Positions 1 through 7,497 of a stretch of DNA of 18,791 nucleotides are shown here, in pieces; positions within the stretch are counted from its first letter, which is position 1, and every line of letters begins with the position of its first letter. The notes under the pieces are model-generated. The model saw nothing but the letters and a program-made list of their open reading frames with translations. It made no database searches and was not told the DNA's origin. Position numbers and translations under genes: made by a program. This DNA is from Dehalococcoidia bacterium UBA2160 (GTDB taxonomy: Bacteria; Chloroflexota; Dehalococcoidia; Lucifugimonadales; UBA1123). Location of the stretch: contig DCWO01000029.1 in NCBI GenBank assembly GCA_002328865.1, forward strand, positions 1 through 18,791. The letters are read 5' to 3'.

Positions 1-1
1 G

Positions 2-358
2 GTCATAGCAAGGGCCATGGATATGCCGGCCATGACCAATCTCCCGCTCCGAACCGAGTTGAAAGCGAAGGTTGAAGCGCCTGCCGTGGGGGCCGGTGTA
101 GCGGAGCGGGGGTGTGCCGATGCGAGCCTTTACCGACGCATGCATCAGGTTGGTCTTACGCGAGTGAAAATGTTCCCCCAGCTAGCGGCTTTTGACGGTT
201 CGGAGCCGAATATACTGCGGCTCTTACAGGATCAGAGCCTGGCGAATCTCAGTCAAGAAGAGGTTCGGGAGTGGCACACTGCACGCGCCCAGGCCGAGGC
301 AGAGGACACCTTTTTCATTGCGTCGCCTCACCACTGCGCGGTAGGGACGAAGCCGTGA
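2..358 (+). CDS. Probable SAM-dependent methyltransferase, C-terminal part (5' end outside window)
   Basis: The reading frame is open from the first full codon at position 2 to the TGA at 356-358, so the gene most likely begins upstream of the window. About 118 residues are visible. The stretch SLYRRMHQVGLTRVKMFPQ, followed by a helical L-S-Q-E-E-V-R-E-W segment and a final FFIASPHHCAVGTKP strand, resembles the last helix and strands of class I SAM methyltransferases of the UbiE/methyltransf_11 type, where the chain usually ends in a V-x-G-x-K-P-like strand. The SAM-binding glycine motif would lie upstream and is not seen, so the substrate and catalytic competence cannot be judged. An internal ATG at 17 is an unlikely true start because the fold would be incomplete. 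The next gene follows after 110 bp on the same strand. Confidence 0.55.
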   Translation, partial: VIARAMDMPAMTNLPLRTELKAKVEAPAVGAGVAERGCADASLYRRMHQVGLTRVKMFPQLAAFDGSEPNILRLLQDQSLANLSQEEVREWHTARAQAEAEDTFFIASPHHCAVGTKP

Positions 359-468
359 ATGGCGGTATTGGACGTTTTCTGAATAGTAAGATCGGTGAGG
401 AGAGGAGACAACTTCAAACGTACTGACGGAGCTAAGATGGGACTGCACGAGACTTGGCGAGGAGCTAG

Positions 469-888
469 ATGATATCGATTACCGGTGAGATGAGAGACCA
501 CTTGAACAGCGCCCTGGCCGACCGGATGCCCTGTCTTTTGGGTACCGCGTCGGGAGACGGCCAGCCGCAGATCAGCATCAAGGGAAGCATCCTGGTCTAC
601 GATGACGAGACGCTTGCGTATTGGGAGAGGGCTAAGCGGTCAGCCTTGGAGAACGTCGGCGCGAATCCTAAGGTCGTGGTCTTCTATCGCAACCCGGCCG
701 AGCGCGTCAACCTGCGCTTCCAGGGCACGGCGACGATACACGATTCGGGTCCGATCAAGGACGAGGTGGCGAACCGAGCCGTCGAACGGGAAATGAGCCG
801 TGACCCAGAGCGAAACGGCGTGGCCGTCTTGATCAAGGTGGACCGTATCATCGAACTCTCCGGAAACGTGCTGCAAGAGCGAGACTGA
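469..888 (+). CDS. Pyridoxamine 5'-phosphate oxidase-like (split beta-barrel) flavin protein
   Basis: This 139-residue protein has the layout of small PNPOx-family split-barrel proteins. An N-terminal helix (about 5-18) is followed by P-C-L-L-G-T-A-S-G-D-G-Q-P-Q-I-S (about 20-35), which is the first strand pair, then L-A-Y-W-E-R-A-K-R-S (about 49-58) and N-P-K-V-V-V-F-Y-R-N (about 66-75). The last strand reads V-L-I-K-V-D-R-I-I-E-L. Such proteins bind FMN, F420 or haem as cytosolic dimers and usually act as reductases or oxidases of unknown substrate. The ATG at 469 is preceded by an AGGAG about 6 bases upstream. The gene sits alone between the methyltransferase end and the yebC promoter. The family call is firm; cofactor and substrate are not determined. 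Confidence 0.8.
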   Translation: MISITGEMRDHLNSALADRMPCLLGTASGDGQPQISIKGSILVYDDETLAYWERAKRSALENVGANPKVVVFYRNPAERVNLRFQGTATIHDSGPIKDEVANRAVEREMSRDPERNGVAVLIKVDRIIELSGNVLQERD

Positions 889-941
889 GCTCGGGCCGGA
901 ATTTTGATGCGTCCACGCACGAATCGACCTAGCTCCCGCCT

Positions 942-970
942 TTGACCGTCCCTGAGGTGCATGCTAGAAT
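942..970 (+). promoter_or_regulatory. Sigma70-type promoter for yebC-ruvC-ruvA
   Basis: TTGACC (942-947) and TAGAAT (965-970) are separated by exactly 17 bases, five of six matches to each bacterial consensus hexamer. Transcription would begin near 977, about 150 bases before the yebC start with the good ribosome binding site. An ATG at 978, in frame with yebC, lies right at the predicted transcription start. Confidence 0.65.
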
Positions 971-1127
971 TCAACCGATGAGCGGCCCTCGCTCAGGCGT
1001 CGAAATGCACGGCGCCTACGGGCAGTTTCACGCCCAATACAGGCGCTGCCCGGTTCGCGAGGCTGGACCCAGGAGTGGGGCTGACGGCTCTCCGTCGACA
1101 GCCCGCTTGCACGACAGGAGTTGCGAC

Positions 1128-1889
1128 ATGTCAGGGCATTCAAAATGGTCGACCATCAAACATGGCAAAGCGATAACCGACGCTCGGCGAGGTAAGCTCT
1201 TTACCAAGCTGGCCAAAGAGGTCATCATCGCAGCCCGCGAAGGCGGGGGTGATCCAGGCGTGAACTTCCGGTTGCGAATGGCCGTCCAAAAGGCCAAGGA
1301 CCAGAACATGCCCGGCGAAAACATAGAGCGCGCAATCAAAAAAGCGACCGGGGAAGGCGACGACGGCGCCCAGATGATCGAGGCTCTGTACGAGGGCTAC
1401 GGTCCTGGAGGCGTCGCCATACTTCTGGAAACCCTGACCGACAATCGCAACCGCACGGTGTCTGATGTCCGGTCGACGCTCACGAAAGCCGGCGGCAACC
1501 TTGCGGAAGCCGGCGCGGTCGCCTGGCAGTTCGAACAGAAGGGCGTCATCATGGTCGAGACAGCCGAGGATCAGGCCGAGGAGTTGGCCCTCATCGCCAT
1601 CGACGAGGGCGCCGACGACTTCGAGACGTACGACTCGACACTCGAGATTTTCTCGACTCCTGGCTCGCTGGAATCGATACGCACCACACTGGAGCAGAAC
1701 GAGGCGAAGATCAACTCTTCCGAAGTGTCCATGGTTCCCAGCCATACGATTGAACTGGACGACCGGGCAGCGATCCAGACCCTCAAGCTGCTCGACAAAC
1801 TCGAAGACCTGGACGACGTGCAGAAGGTCTACTCCAACGCGGACTTCTCCGACGAGGCCCTAGACCAGTATGGGGCCGAGACTGCATAA
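1128..1889 (+). CDS. yebC: YebC/PmpR-family protein (TACO1-like)
   Basis: The 253-residue product begins with the family signature MSGHSKWSTIKHGK and continues with the usual three-domain layout: a helical N-terminal domain with ARRGKLFTKLAKEV (about 19-32), then YEGYGPGGVAILLETLTDNRNRT (about 88-110) and AGAVAWQFEQKG (about 129-140). Family members act as DNA-binding regulators (PmpR) or as ribosome-associated factors that relieve stalling at proline runs (TACO1/YebC). The start is set by an AGGAG at 1116-1120, seven bases upstream, and by the invariant MSGHSKW. The frame stays open upstream for another 62 codons, including an ATG at 978, so an N-terminally extended product from a leaderless mRNA is possible but not expected for the family. 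yebC upstream of ruvC and ruvA is a common bacterial order. The length is normal for the family. Confidence 0.97.
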   Translation: MSGHSKWSTIKHGKAITDARRGKLFTKLAKEVIIAAREGGGDPGVNFRLRMAVQKAKDQNMPGENIERAIKKATGEGDDGAQMIEALYEGYGPGGVAILLETLTDNRNRTVSDVRSTLTKAGGNLAEAGAVAWQFEQKGVIMVETAEDQAEELALIAIDEGADDFETYDSTLEIFSTPGSLESIRTTLEQNEAKINSSEVSMVPSHTIELDDRAAIQTLKLLDKLEDLDDVQKVYSNADFSDEALDQYGAETA

Positions 1890-1989
1890 AGCCCGTCAGG
1901 ATCGGCGACATTGGGACAACTCGATCTGAACTGGGAGCCCCGCCCGATCGACGGAGTGCGTTCGCCAGCAGGGGCGGCTGGAGCGACAT

Positions 1990-2484
1990 ATGCTAGTGGT
2001 CGGTGTGGATCCGGGCACCTTCAAGATGGGCGTCGGCGCCGTGAGATCCGATGGCGGCGATTTGATTCTGACCCACTCCGACGTGCTCAGTCCCAAGCGT
2101 TCGGCGTCGCTTTCGGAGCGACTGGCATGGCTGCACTCGAAGTTGGCCGAGCTCCTCGAGACACTCAGACCCGAGGTGCTTGCCATAGAGCAGCCGTTCG
2201 TATCGAGGAACGTTCGTGCCGCCATGGCCGTAGGACAAGCGCAAGCCGTGGCGATGATCGCGGCGGCCGATTTGGCGATCCCCGTCGCGACGTATGCTCC
2301 CCGCGAGGTCAAAAAGGCCGTCACCGACTATGGCGGCAGCTCCAAAGAGCAGGTGCAGGAGATGGTCAGGGTGCTGCTGGACCTACCCGACGAGATCGAG
2401 TCGTCGGACCGAGCGGATGCGCTGGCCGTGGCGATCTGCCACATCAACAGCTCGCAGGTGTACGATGTTTCGATGCGAGAGTGA
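1990..2484 (+). CDS. ruvC: Crossover junction endodeoxyribonuclease RuvC
   Basis: This 164-residue RNase H-fold nuclease resolves Holliday junctions by symmetric nicking, normally with the RuvAB motor. All four acidic catalytic residues can be placed: Asp7 in GVDPG, Glu67 in AIEQPF, and Asp140 and Asp143 in SDRADALAVAICH, where the spacing matches E. coli D138/D141. The DNA-binding P-R-E-V-K-K-A-V-T-D-Y-G-G-S-S-K-E-Q-V-Q segment (about 104-123) is also intact. The ATG at 1990 has a GGAG at 1980-1983 at good spacing. The gene starts 100 bp after yebC and is probably in the same transcript. Length is typical for the family. Confidence 0.97.
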   Translation: MLVVGVDPGTFKMGVGAVRSDGGDLILTHSDVLSPKRSASLSERLAWLHSKLAELLETLRPEVLAIEQPFVSRNVRAAMAVGQAQAVAMIAAADLAIPVATYAPREVKKAVTDYGGSSKEQVQEMVRVLLDLPDEIESSDRADALAVAICHINSSQVYDVSMRE

Positions 2485-2520
2485 TGGCCCGCCCTGACTG
2501 GGAGCGGACTTGATCGACGT

Positions 2521-2569
2521 GGATCCTTCGGCGGGTCCCGACAACGCCGGGATCCCGATGCGTCGGGAC
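2521..2569 (+). other. Overlapping stem-loops in the ruvC-ruvA gap
   Basis: The 146-bp gap holds several overlapping inverted repeats. One stem pairs GGATC (2521-2525) and CGGCG (2529-2533) with CGCCG (2545-2549) and GATCC (2551-2555). A second pairs GTCCCGA (2535-2541) with TCGGGAC (2563-2569). A third, tight hairpin pairs CCCGA (2554-2558) with TCGGG (2563-2567) around TGCG. These share bases and cannot all form together. No U-tract follows, so simple termination is not implied. The function is unknown. Confidence 0.4.
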
Positions 2570-2630
2570 TCGGGGCGACGACACCGTGGAGCCGCACATG
2601 GAAGCATGACCAACAAATGAACGGCGGCAA

Positions 2631-3218
2631 ATGGTCTCAACATTGATCTCATCTGTATCCGGCATAGTCGAGGCAGTCGGAGCCGACTGGGTGGACGTGT
2701 CCATCGGCGGCATCACGTTGCGCGTGAGCGTGCCCGGCTCGACGGCCGGCGGTGTTGGCGCCGCGGGAGACGCCGTGCGCCTGCACACTTCGCTCCAGGT
2801 CAGGGAAGACAGCCTGACACTGTTCGGTTTCCTGACCGAGGACGAGCGTCACACGTTCGACACTTTGTTGGGCATCAACGGCGTCGGCCCTCGTCTGGCG
2901 TTGGCCGTGCTCTCACGTTTCGCGCCGTCGTCGTTGGCAGCGGCCGTGGACGCCGCCGACACGGCTGCACTCTCGACCGTATCCGGCGTAGGGAAGCGCA
3001 CGGCCAGCCGAATCATCCTGGAGCTCAAGGGCAAGCTTGATCTGGACTGGGGCGGCGCCCCGGCCGGACCGGTCGACGCGGATGCGCTCGACGCACTCAT
3101 CGCGTTGGGCTACAGCGACACCGAGGCTCGTCGGGCTCTGGCGGCGATTCCCACCGACGGCGCGGTTTCTATGGAAGATCGGGTCCGGGACGCGCTCCAG
3201 CATCTCGCGGGCGTGTAG
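2631..3218 (+). CDS. ruvA: Holliday junction branch migration protein RuvA
   Basis: RuvA tetramers bind the four-way junction and load the RuvB motor. The 195-residue product has the N-terminal OB-fold (about 1-68, with DVSIGGITLRVSVP and a LFGFLTEDER end), two helix-hairpin-helix motifs (LLGINGVGPRLALAVLS at about 79-95 and LSTVSGVGKRTASRIILELKGKL at about 114-136), and a C-terminal domain III (ALDALIALGYSDTEARRAL, about 152-170) that contacts RuvB. The ATG at 2631 has only a weak GGCGG just upstream. A TTG at 2643 would give M-I-S-S-V-S-G, matching the usual RuvA N-terminus in which the first Gly is residue 7, so the true start may lie four codons downstream. No ruvB follows; the next gene is convergent. 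Confidence 0.96.
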   Translation: MVSTLISSVSGIVEAVGADWVDVSIGGITLRVSVPGSTAGGVGAAGDAVRLHTSLQVREDSLTLFGFLTEDERHTFDTLLGINGVGPRLALAVLSRFAPSSLAAAVDAADTAALSTVSGVGKRTASRIILELKGKLDLDWGGAPAGPVDADALDALIALGYSDTEARRALAAIPTDGAVSMEDRVRDALQHLAGV

Positions 3219-3267
3219 TCTTCGCCGGATCGTCGATCTTCCCGCGGTTCCCTCAGTTCACGAGCGT

Positions 3268-4737
3268 TCAGCGCTGTCGCCTACGCCGTGCCACGTGAGT
3301 AGCAAGGCCAGCCGGCAACAGCATCAAAGCCAGGTGAGCGGTCTCGAAGCCGTGACCGCCAGCAGAGCAGGCGCCGCTTGATGTCGGAGGCGTCACTGGG
3401 GTGCTCTCCACGATCGCGGGGGGAGTCGAGTTCTCGATTGCCGGGGCCGCTGTCGCGAGAGCGGCAACGGCCGGGGCGGGAGTTACCTTCTCTGTTGGCG
3501 TTGGCTCAACCGTCGGCACTGCGGGCGTGGGTGCGACTGTTGGCGCGGGCGGAAGCGGCGTCGGGGTTGGCGCGACGGCCTCGGGCACGTATCGCTCTGC
3601 CGAAGAAGTAAACGCTTGCCCCCGGATGAGGCCTCCAACCAGCAACACCGACCCGTCGTTCAACCGTGAGGCCGTGTGTGAGTTGCGGGCGACCGCCAGC
3701 GACTCCCCCAGAGCGAATCGGTTCCGTTCGGGGTCGTAGATACCAGCGATCCCGTAGACACCGCTTCCGGCTGCGGCGCCGCCTGCGATGAGCACCTTGC
3801 CATTTGGGAGCAGTGTCGCCGTGTGCCAGGACCTTGGCAGCATCCCTCTCGGAACAAATGCGATCTCGCCCGAGACGGGATCGTACACCTCGGCGTTGTT
3901 CAAGGGCGCCTCAGCGAGCCTAGCTTGGGTTTCGGTGCCAACTCCGCCAGCCAGCAGAACGCGCCCATCGTCGAGCAATGTTGCCGAGTGGGCGGCCCGT
4001 TCCTCGGCCATGTGTCCTACGTCGACAAACGTCCCCTGGACCGGATCGTAGATGGTAAGCGCCGATATAGTTTCGCCATCGGTGAATCCCCCGGATAGAA
4101 GAACTCTGCCGTCCATCAGGACCATCGCCATATGGTGGCTTCGCGGAATGGAGAGTGAACCGGTCTCGGTGAACATGGCGGTCGACGGGTCGAATAGCTC
4201 CGCGGAGTCTAGGAATTTGAAGCTCGTGCTGAATCCGCCGGCGATCAGTACCCGGCCGTCGGGCAGCGGCGTGGAAGAGTGCTGCGACCGCCCCGCCGAC
4301 ATTGGTTCGACAGCGGTAAATTCACCCGTTGTCGGGTCGTACACCTCTGCGTTCTCGATAAATCGGTCGTTTTCGGTCTGGCCGCCGGTTATCAGGACTC
4401 GGCCGTCCGGAAGGAGCGTCGACCTGTGCCCGAACCGGCCCTCAGCCATGTCGCCGGTGTCCGCAAACTCGTCGGTCGTGGGGTCGTAGACTTCAGCGGT
4501 GTCGAGCGGAAAGAAGCCGTCAGCGCCTCCGGTGATCAGCACCCTCCCGTCAGCCAGAGTCGTGGCGGCGTGGTACGCTCGCTCGTTGCCCACGGAGCCC
4601 GCAGACGTGAATCGCCCTGGCTCCTGCGCCATCGCGAAACGTGTGACGCTGGCCATGCCTGCAACGGTCAGTGCAATCGATGCCAAGATCAACAGCCTGC
4701 GTGACGACATCCGCCCAGCGGCCACGTTATTGGACAC
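3268..4737 (-). CDS. Secreted kelch-repeat beta-propeller protein with C-terminal anchor-like tail
   Basis: The 489-residue product carries an N-terminal signal peptide (SSRR, then a hydrophobic run LLILASIALTVAGMASV at about 15-31, ending A-M-A-Q near 37-38). Seven kelch units follow, each marked by an H-x-A/S-T strand and a G-R/K-V-L-I-x-G-G core (near residues 64, 112, 161, 210, 258, 313 and 362) and, in most units, a following A-E-V-Y-D-P strand; seven units suffice for a closed propeller. A Pro/Thr-rich stalk spans about 389-453. The tail has Cys457, a short hydrophobic segment (about 468-482) and RRRR at 484-487. The chosen start is a GTG at 4737; an ATG at 4710 would give a cleaner signal peptide and may be the real start. 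The protein probably acts outside the membrane, in binding or as a structural part; no enzymatic residues were identified. It runs convergent to ruvA. Confidence 0.88.
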   Translation of the reverse strand: MSNNVAAGRMSSRRLLILASIALTVAGMASVTRFAMAQEPGRFTSAGSVGNERAYHAATTLADGRVLITGGADGFFPLDTAEVYDPTTDEFADTGDMAEGRFGHRSTLLPDGRVLITGGQTENDRFIENAEVYDPTTGEFTAVEPMSAGRSQHSSTPLPDGRVLIAGGFSTSFKFLDSAELFDPSTAMFTETGSLSIPRSHHMAMVLMDGRVLLSGGFTDGETISALTIYDPVQGTFVDVGHMAEERAAHSATLLDDGRVLLAGGVGTETQARLAEAPLNNAEVYDPVSGEIAFVPRGMLPRSWHTATLLPNGKVLIAGGAAAGSGVYGIAGIYDPERNRFALGESLAVARNSHTASRLNDGSVLLVGGLIRGQAFTSSAERYVPEAVAPTPTPLPPAPTVAPTPAVPTVEPTPTEKVTPAPAVAALATAAPAIENSTPPAIVESTPVTPPTSSGACSAGGHGFETAHLALMLLPAGLATHVARRRRQR

Positions 4738-5085
4738 GATCTCTCGCGCGACATGTCGAGTCGCCCATAATTCGTCGATCCTTCCTTCGTGACGCCACTA
4801 TACGGTAATCTCCCGCTGATTTGATGCAGGAAGTCCGGCGTCGGCGCCATCATGATGCAATCAGGCGATTCGGCCCTCGACAACAGCATGCTACACCAGC
4901 CTCGTCAGGCGCCCTCATCTCTCTTGACTTGAATGACCGATCCGGTAGGATGGACCGAATCCACATCGACCAGAGCGAAATGTGCGATTTTCAGGATGGT
5001 GATCGACGCGCAAGCCGTCGGTCCACGACGGAGCACCTTCGGGCGGGCACGGGATACAACCAACGGGCTTACGGAGACTGAAGAC
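4738..5085. promoter_or_regulatory. Divergent intergenic region with promoter and leader hairpin for the ureohydrolase gene
   Basis: This 348-bp stretch separates the kelch gene (leftward) from the agmatinase-family gene (rightward) and contains no convincing gene. On the + strand TTGACT (4924-4929) and TAGGAT (4946-4951), 16 bases apart, form a good promoter; the leader would be about 128 bases. Within it CCGTCG (5015-5020) pairs perfectly with CGACGG (5026-5031) around a five-base loop. A GGAG at 5073-5076 precedes the ATG. Leftward, a TATAGT-like -10 is visible near 4800, but with a poor -35. No known riboswitch consensus was recognised. Confidence 0.5.
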
Positions 5086-6081
5086 ATGACCAATCCAAAG
5101 GCAGACCAGCACTTTCCGGCTTTCATGGGGATCCCCACGTTTCTGTTCACCCCGTACGCCCAGACGCCGGCCGAGTTGTCGGAATCGGACGCTGACGTCG
5201 CGATCATCGGAGCGCCTGTCGACATGGGAGTCGTGAACCGCCCCGGCGCCCGTTTCGGCCCGCGGGCCATCAGGCAGGCGGCGTACTTTGGCAGTCCCTC
5301 GTCGGCGCTGTATCACATGGGGCTGGACGTGTATCCATTGCGGGAGCTGAACGTCGTGGACTTCGGCGACGCGATCTGTCCTCCGAGCTCGTTGAGCCAG
5401 AGCCACGACGCTGTCCGGATGAAGGTGACCCAGGCGCTCCAGGCCGGCGCGCTTCCGGTTGTCCTTGGAGGCGACCATTCGATTACGCTGCCCAGCGCCA
5501 CCGCCGTCGCCCAGCACTACGGGTACGGCCGTGTCGGCATGGTCCACTTCGACGCGCATGCCGACACCGGCCCGTCGAGTCATGGCGGAGTTCTGATCGG
5601 TCACGGCAACCCGATGCGGCGTCTGATCGAGAGTGGCGCGATCCCCGGCAAGAACTTCGTGCAGGTAGGGCTGCGAGGTTACTGGCCCCCCGGCGACGTG
5701 TTCGACTGGATGCGGGAGCAGGGCATGCGGTGGCACCTGATGTCAGAGATCGAATCCCGTGGTTTCGAGGATGTGCTGGACGACGCGATCAGCGAGGCGC
5801 TGGACGGTGCCGAGTACGTCTACCTTTCGGTGGACATCGACGTGCTGGACCCGGCATACGCCCCTGGCACGGGGACTCCGGAGCCAGGCGGCATAACCTC
5901 TTCGGAGCTGCTTCGAGCGGTCCGCCGCATTGTTGGCGCGGTGAAGCTCGTGGCGGTGGACGTCGTCGAGGTTTCGCCGCCGTACGACGGCCCCGGCGCG
6001 ATAACCGCCGAGGCGGCGCACCGCGTCGTCCTGGAGGCCATCAGCGCCTTGGCCCACCAGCGCTCGCAAACCGAGGCGTAG
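5086..6081 (+). CDS. Agmatinase/arginase-family ureohydrolase
   Basis: These enzymes use a binuclear Mn centre to hydrolyse a guanidino group (agmatine, arginine, guanidinobutyrate or similar) to urea and an amine. All six metal ligands are present in the 331-residue product: His131 in LGGDHS, Asp156/His158/Asp160 in FDAHADT, and Asp250/Asp252 in SVDIDVLDP. The GxGTPEPGG loop (about 261-269) and a GHG-x-P-x-R-R segment (172-179) favour the agmatinase/guanidinobutyrase/guanidinopropionase branch over classical arginase, but the substrate is not fixed by these motifs. The start is the ATG at 5086 behind a GGAG at 5073-5076; the frame is open for 51 codons further upstream, but that stretch has no family similarity and lies in the leader. 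A separate promoter precedes the downstream CoA-transferases, so coupling with them is only suggested by proximity. Confidence 0.9.
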   Translation: MTNPKADQHFPAFMGIPTFLFTPYAQTPAELSESDADVAIIGAPVDMGVVNRPGARFGPRAIRQAAYFGSPSSALYHMGLDVYPLRELNVVDFGDAICPPSSLSQSHDAVRMKVTQALQAGALPVVLGGDHSITLPSATAVAQHYGYGRVGMVHFDAHADTGPSSHGGVLIGHGNPMRRLIESGAIPGKNFVQVGLRGYWPPGDVFDWMREQGMRWHLMSEIESRGFEDVLDDAISEALDGAEYVYLSVDIDVLDPAYAPGTGTPEPGGITSSELLRAVRRIVGAVKLVAVDVVEVSPPYDGPGAITAEAAHRVVLEAISALAHQRSQTEA

Positions 6082-6144
6082 CGCGACCATTGACACGCGA
6101 ATTGACCAGTCGGCGCGGGTTTGGCGCCAATGCTTCGCGAGGCC

Positions 6145-6173
6145 TTGTCAGGGCGACGATTCCCGACTATCCT
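6145..6173 (+). promoter_or_regulatory. Promoter upstream of the tandem CoA-transferase genes
   Basis: TTGTCA (6145-6150) and TATCCT (6168-6173) are spaced by exactly 17 bases. Transcription would start near 6180, about 80 bases before the CoA-transferase start codon at 6259, and would also cover the second CoA-transferase gene 23 bp behind the first. Confidence 0.5.
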
Positions 6174-6258
6174 GTGCAGGCGAACGGAGAGCGTACCCCA
6201 GTCGGGGTTTGCGAGGTGGGGTGGCGGTGGATATGTTTTGTTTCGGGGCGGTCGCCAA

Positions 6259-7497
6259 ATGGTCGAAGATGGCCAAGTAGCACCTCCCAGTGCCCTTGGG
6301 CATCTGAGAGTGCTGGAGATAGTCAACGAAGTAGGCGAATTCTGCGGTAAGCTGATGGCCGATCTCGGGGCTGACGTCGTGCGTGTGGAACCGCCCGGAG
6401 GGGCTTCGACGCGGCAGATCGGCCCGTTCCTCGGCGATGACCCCGGACCTGAGCGCAGTATCCACTTCTGGCAATACAACGCCAACAAGCGCAGCATTAC
6501 GCTGAACCTCGACGAGACCGAAGGGCAGGCGTTGCTCGCGAGACTGGCCGGCCGCGCGGACATCCTAATCGAGAGCATGCCTCCCGGATACATGGACGAC
6601 CGTGGTCTCTTATACGAGCAGTTGCGCGAATCCAACCCTGGCCTGGTCTATGCCTCGGTGAGCGCTTTTGGGCGGGGAGGCCCTCGCGGGAACTTCAAAG
6701 GCGGTGACCTTGCCGGTTGGGCGTCGAGCGGATATATGTACACTACCGGGTGGACCTGGCACCGGCCGACGCGCCCGTGGGGCCGACAGGCTTCCCACGC
6801 CGCCAGCCTGTACGCCGTGACCGCAGCGCTCGGGGCGGTGTTCAATCGCTGGAGCACGGGAGAGGGTCAGCATGTCGATGTCTCCCTCCAGGAAGCGGTG
6901 GCGTCGACAGTCGAGCAGGACTCGCCGTTCTACGTCGGAGACAACGTCATCTCCGGGCGTCGAAACAACGACCATGCCAACGGTCTCGGATCGACCAAGA
7001 TCCTGCCCTGCGCGGACGGATGGGTCCATCTCAACGGCCTGGCTTGGCGCAATGGTCGCAACAGAATCGTGGAGTGGATCGCAGACGACGGCATGGCCGA
7101 GGATTTGATCGACGAGAAGTGGCACGACGACAAATACCGTAGAGCCAACCTGGACCATCTGCTGGATGTGGTCACCGCCTGGACCAAAACAAAGACGAGG
7201 GCCGAGTTCTTCCACGCAGGCCAAGAGCGGGGGCTCGAGTGCGGTCCGATCACGAACGTTGCGGAAGCTATAGACGACCCGCAACTCAAGCACCGCGAAT
7301 TCTGGGTCGACGTCGAGCATCCGGAAGTCGATCGCACGTTCACCTATCCGGGCGCACCTTACATGCTGTCGGAGACCCCGTGGTCCATGCGTCACGCCGC
7401 TCCAAGCGTCGGCAGGGACAACGCCGACGTATTTACCCGAGAGTTGGGTCTGTCGGAGGACGAGCTTGCGAGGCTGCGTCAACGTGGCATCGTTTAG
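6259..7497 (+). CDS. Family III (CaiB/BaiF) CoA-transferase-like protein lacking the catalytic Asp
   Basis: Family III enzymes move CoA between carboxylic acids through an aspartyl-CoA intermediate. The 412-residue product has the N-terminal Rossmann part (LRVLEI, then LMADLGADVVRVEPPGG at about 32-48), a NKRSITLNLD motif (76-85), SAFGRGGPRG (135-144) and STGEGQHVDVSLQEA (199-213). In an ungapped comparison with formyl-CoA transferase, the position of catalytic Asp169 is Ser179 (W-G-R-Q-A-S-H-A-A-S); the other two family members in this window keep Asp there. It may be a non-catalytic partner of the next gene, as in heteromeric family III enzymes such as BbsEF, or a divergent enzyme. The ATG at 6259 was chosen because similarity begins just after it; the ribosome binding site is weak (GGGGCGG). 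The frame extends upstream to an ATG at 6121 without family similarity. Confidence 0.88.
   Translation: MVEDGQVAPPSALGHLRVLEIVNEVGEFCGKLMADLGADVVRVEPPGGASTRQIGPFLGDDPGPERSIHFWQYNANKRSITLNLDETEGQALLARLAGRADILIESMPPGYMDDRGLLYEQLRESNPGLVYASVSAFGRGGPRGNFKGGDLAGWASSGYMYTTGWTWHRPTRPWGRQASHAASLYAVTAALGAVFNRWSTGEGQHVDVSLQEAVASTVEQDSPFYVGDNVISGRRNNDHANGLGSTKILPCADGWVHLNGLAWRNGRNRIVEWIADDGMAEDLIDEKWHDDKYRRANLDHLLDVVTAWTKTKTRAEFFHAGQERGLECGPITNVAEAIDDPQLKHREFWVDVEHPEVDRTFTYPGAPYMLSETPWSMRHAAPSVGRDNADVFTRELGLSEDELARLRQRGIV

Noticed and set aside
1140..1745. 201-codon open frame on the minus strand across yebC
   Set aside because: It is fully antisense to a confidently identified yebC, shows no family pattern, and arises from the high GC content.
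4052..4489. 145-codon plus-strand frame across the kelch gene
   Set aside because: It is antisense to the seven kelch repeats and its apparent internal repetition is a mirror of them.
4933..5085. 51-codon upstream extension of the ureohydrolase
   Set aside because: It overlaps the predicted promoter, has no family similarity, and the ATG at 5086 has a suitable ribosome binding site.
4958..5085. Guanidine riboswitch in the ureohydrolase leader
   Set aside because: I looked for guanidine-I, -II and -III features and did not see the conserved loops; only a simple stem is visible.
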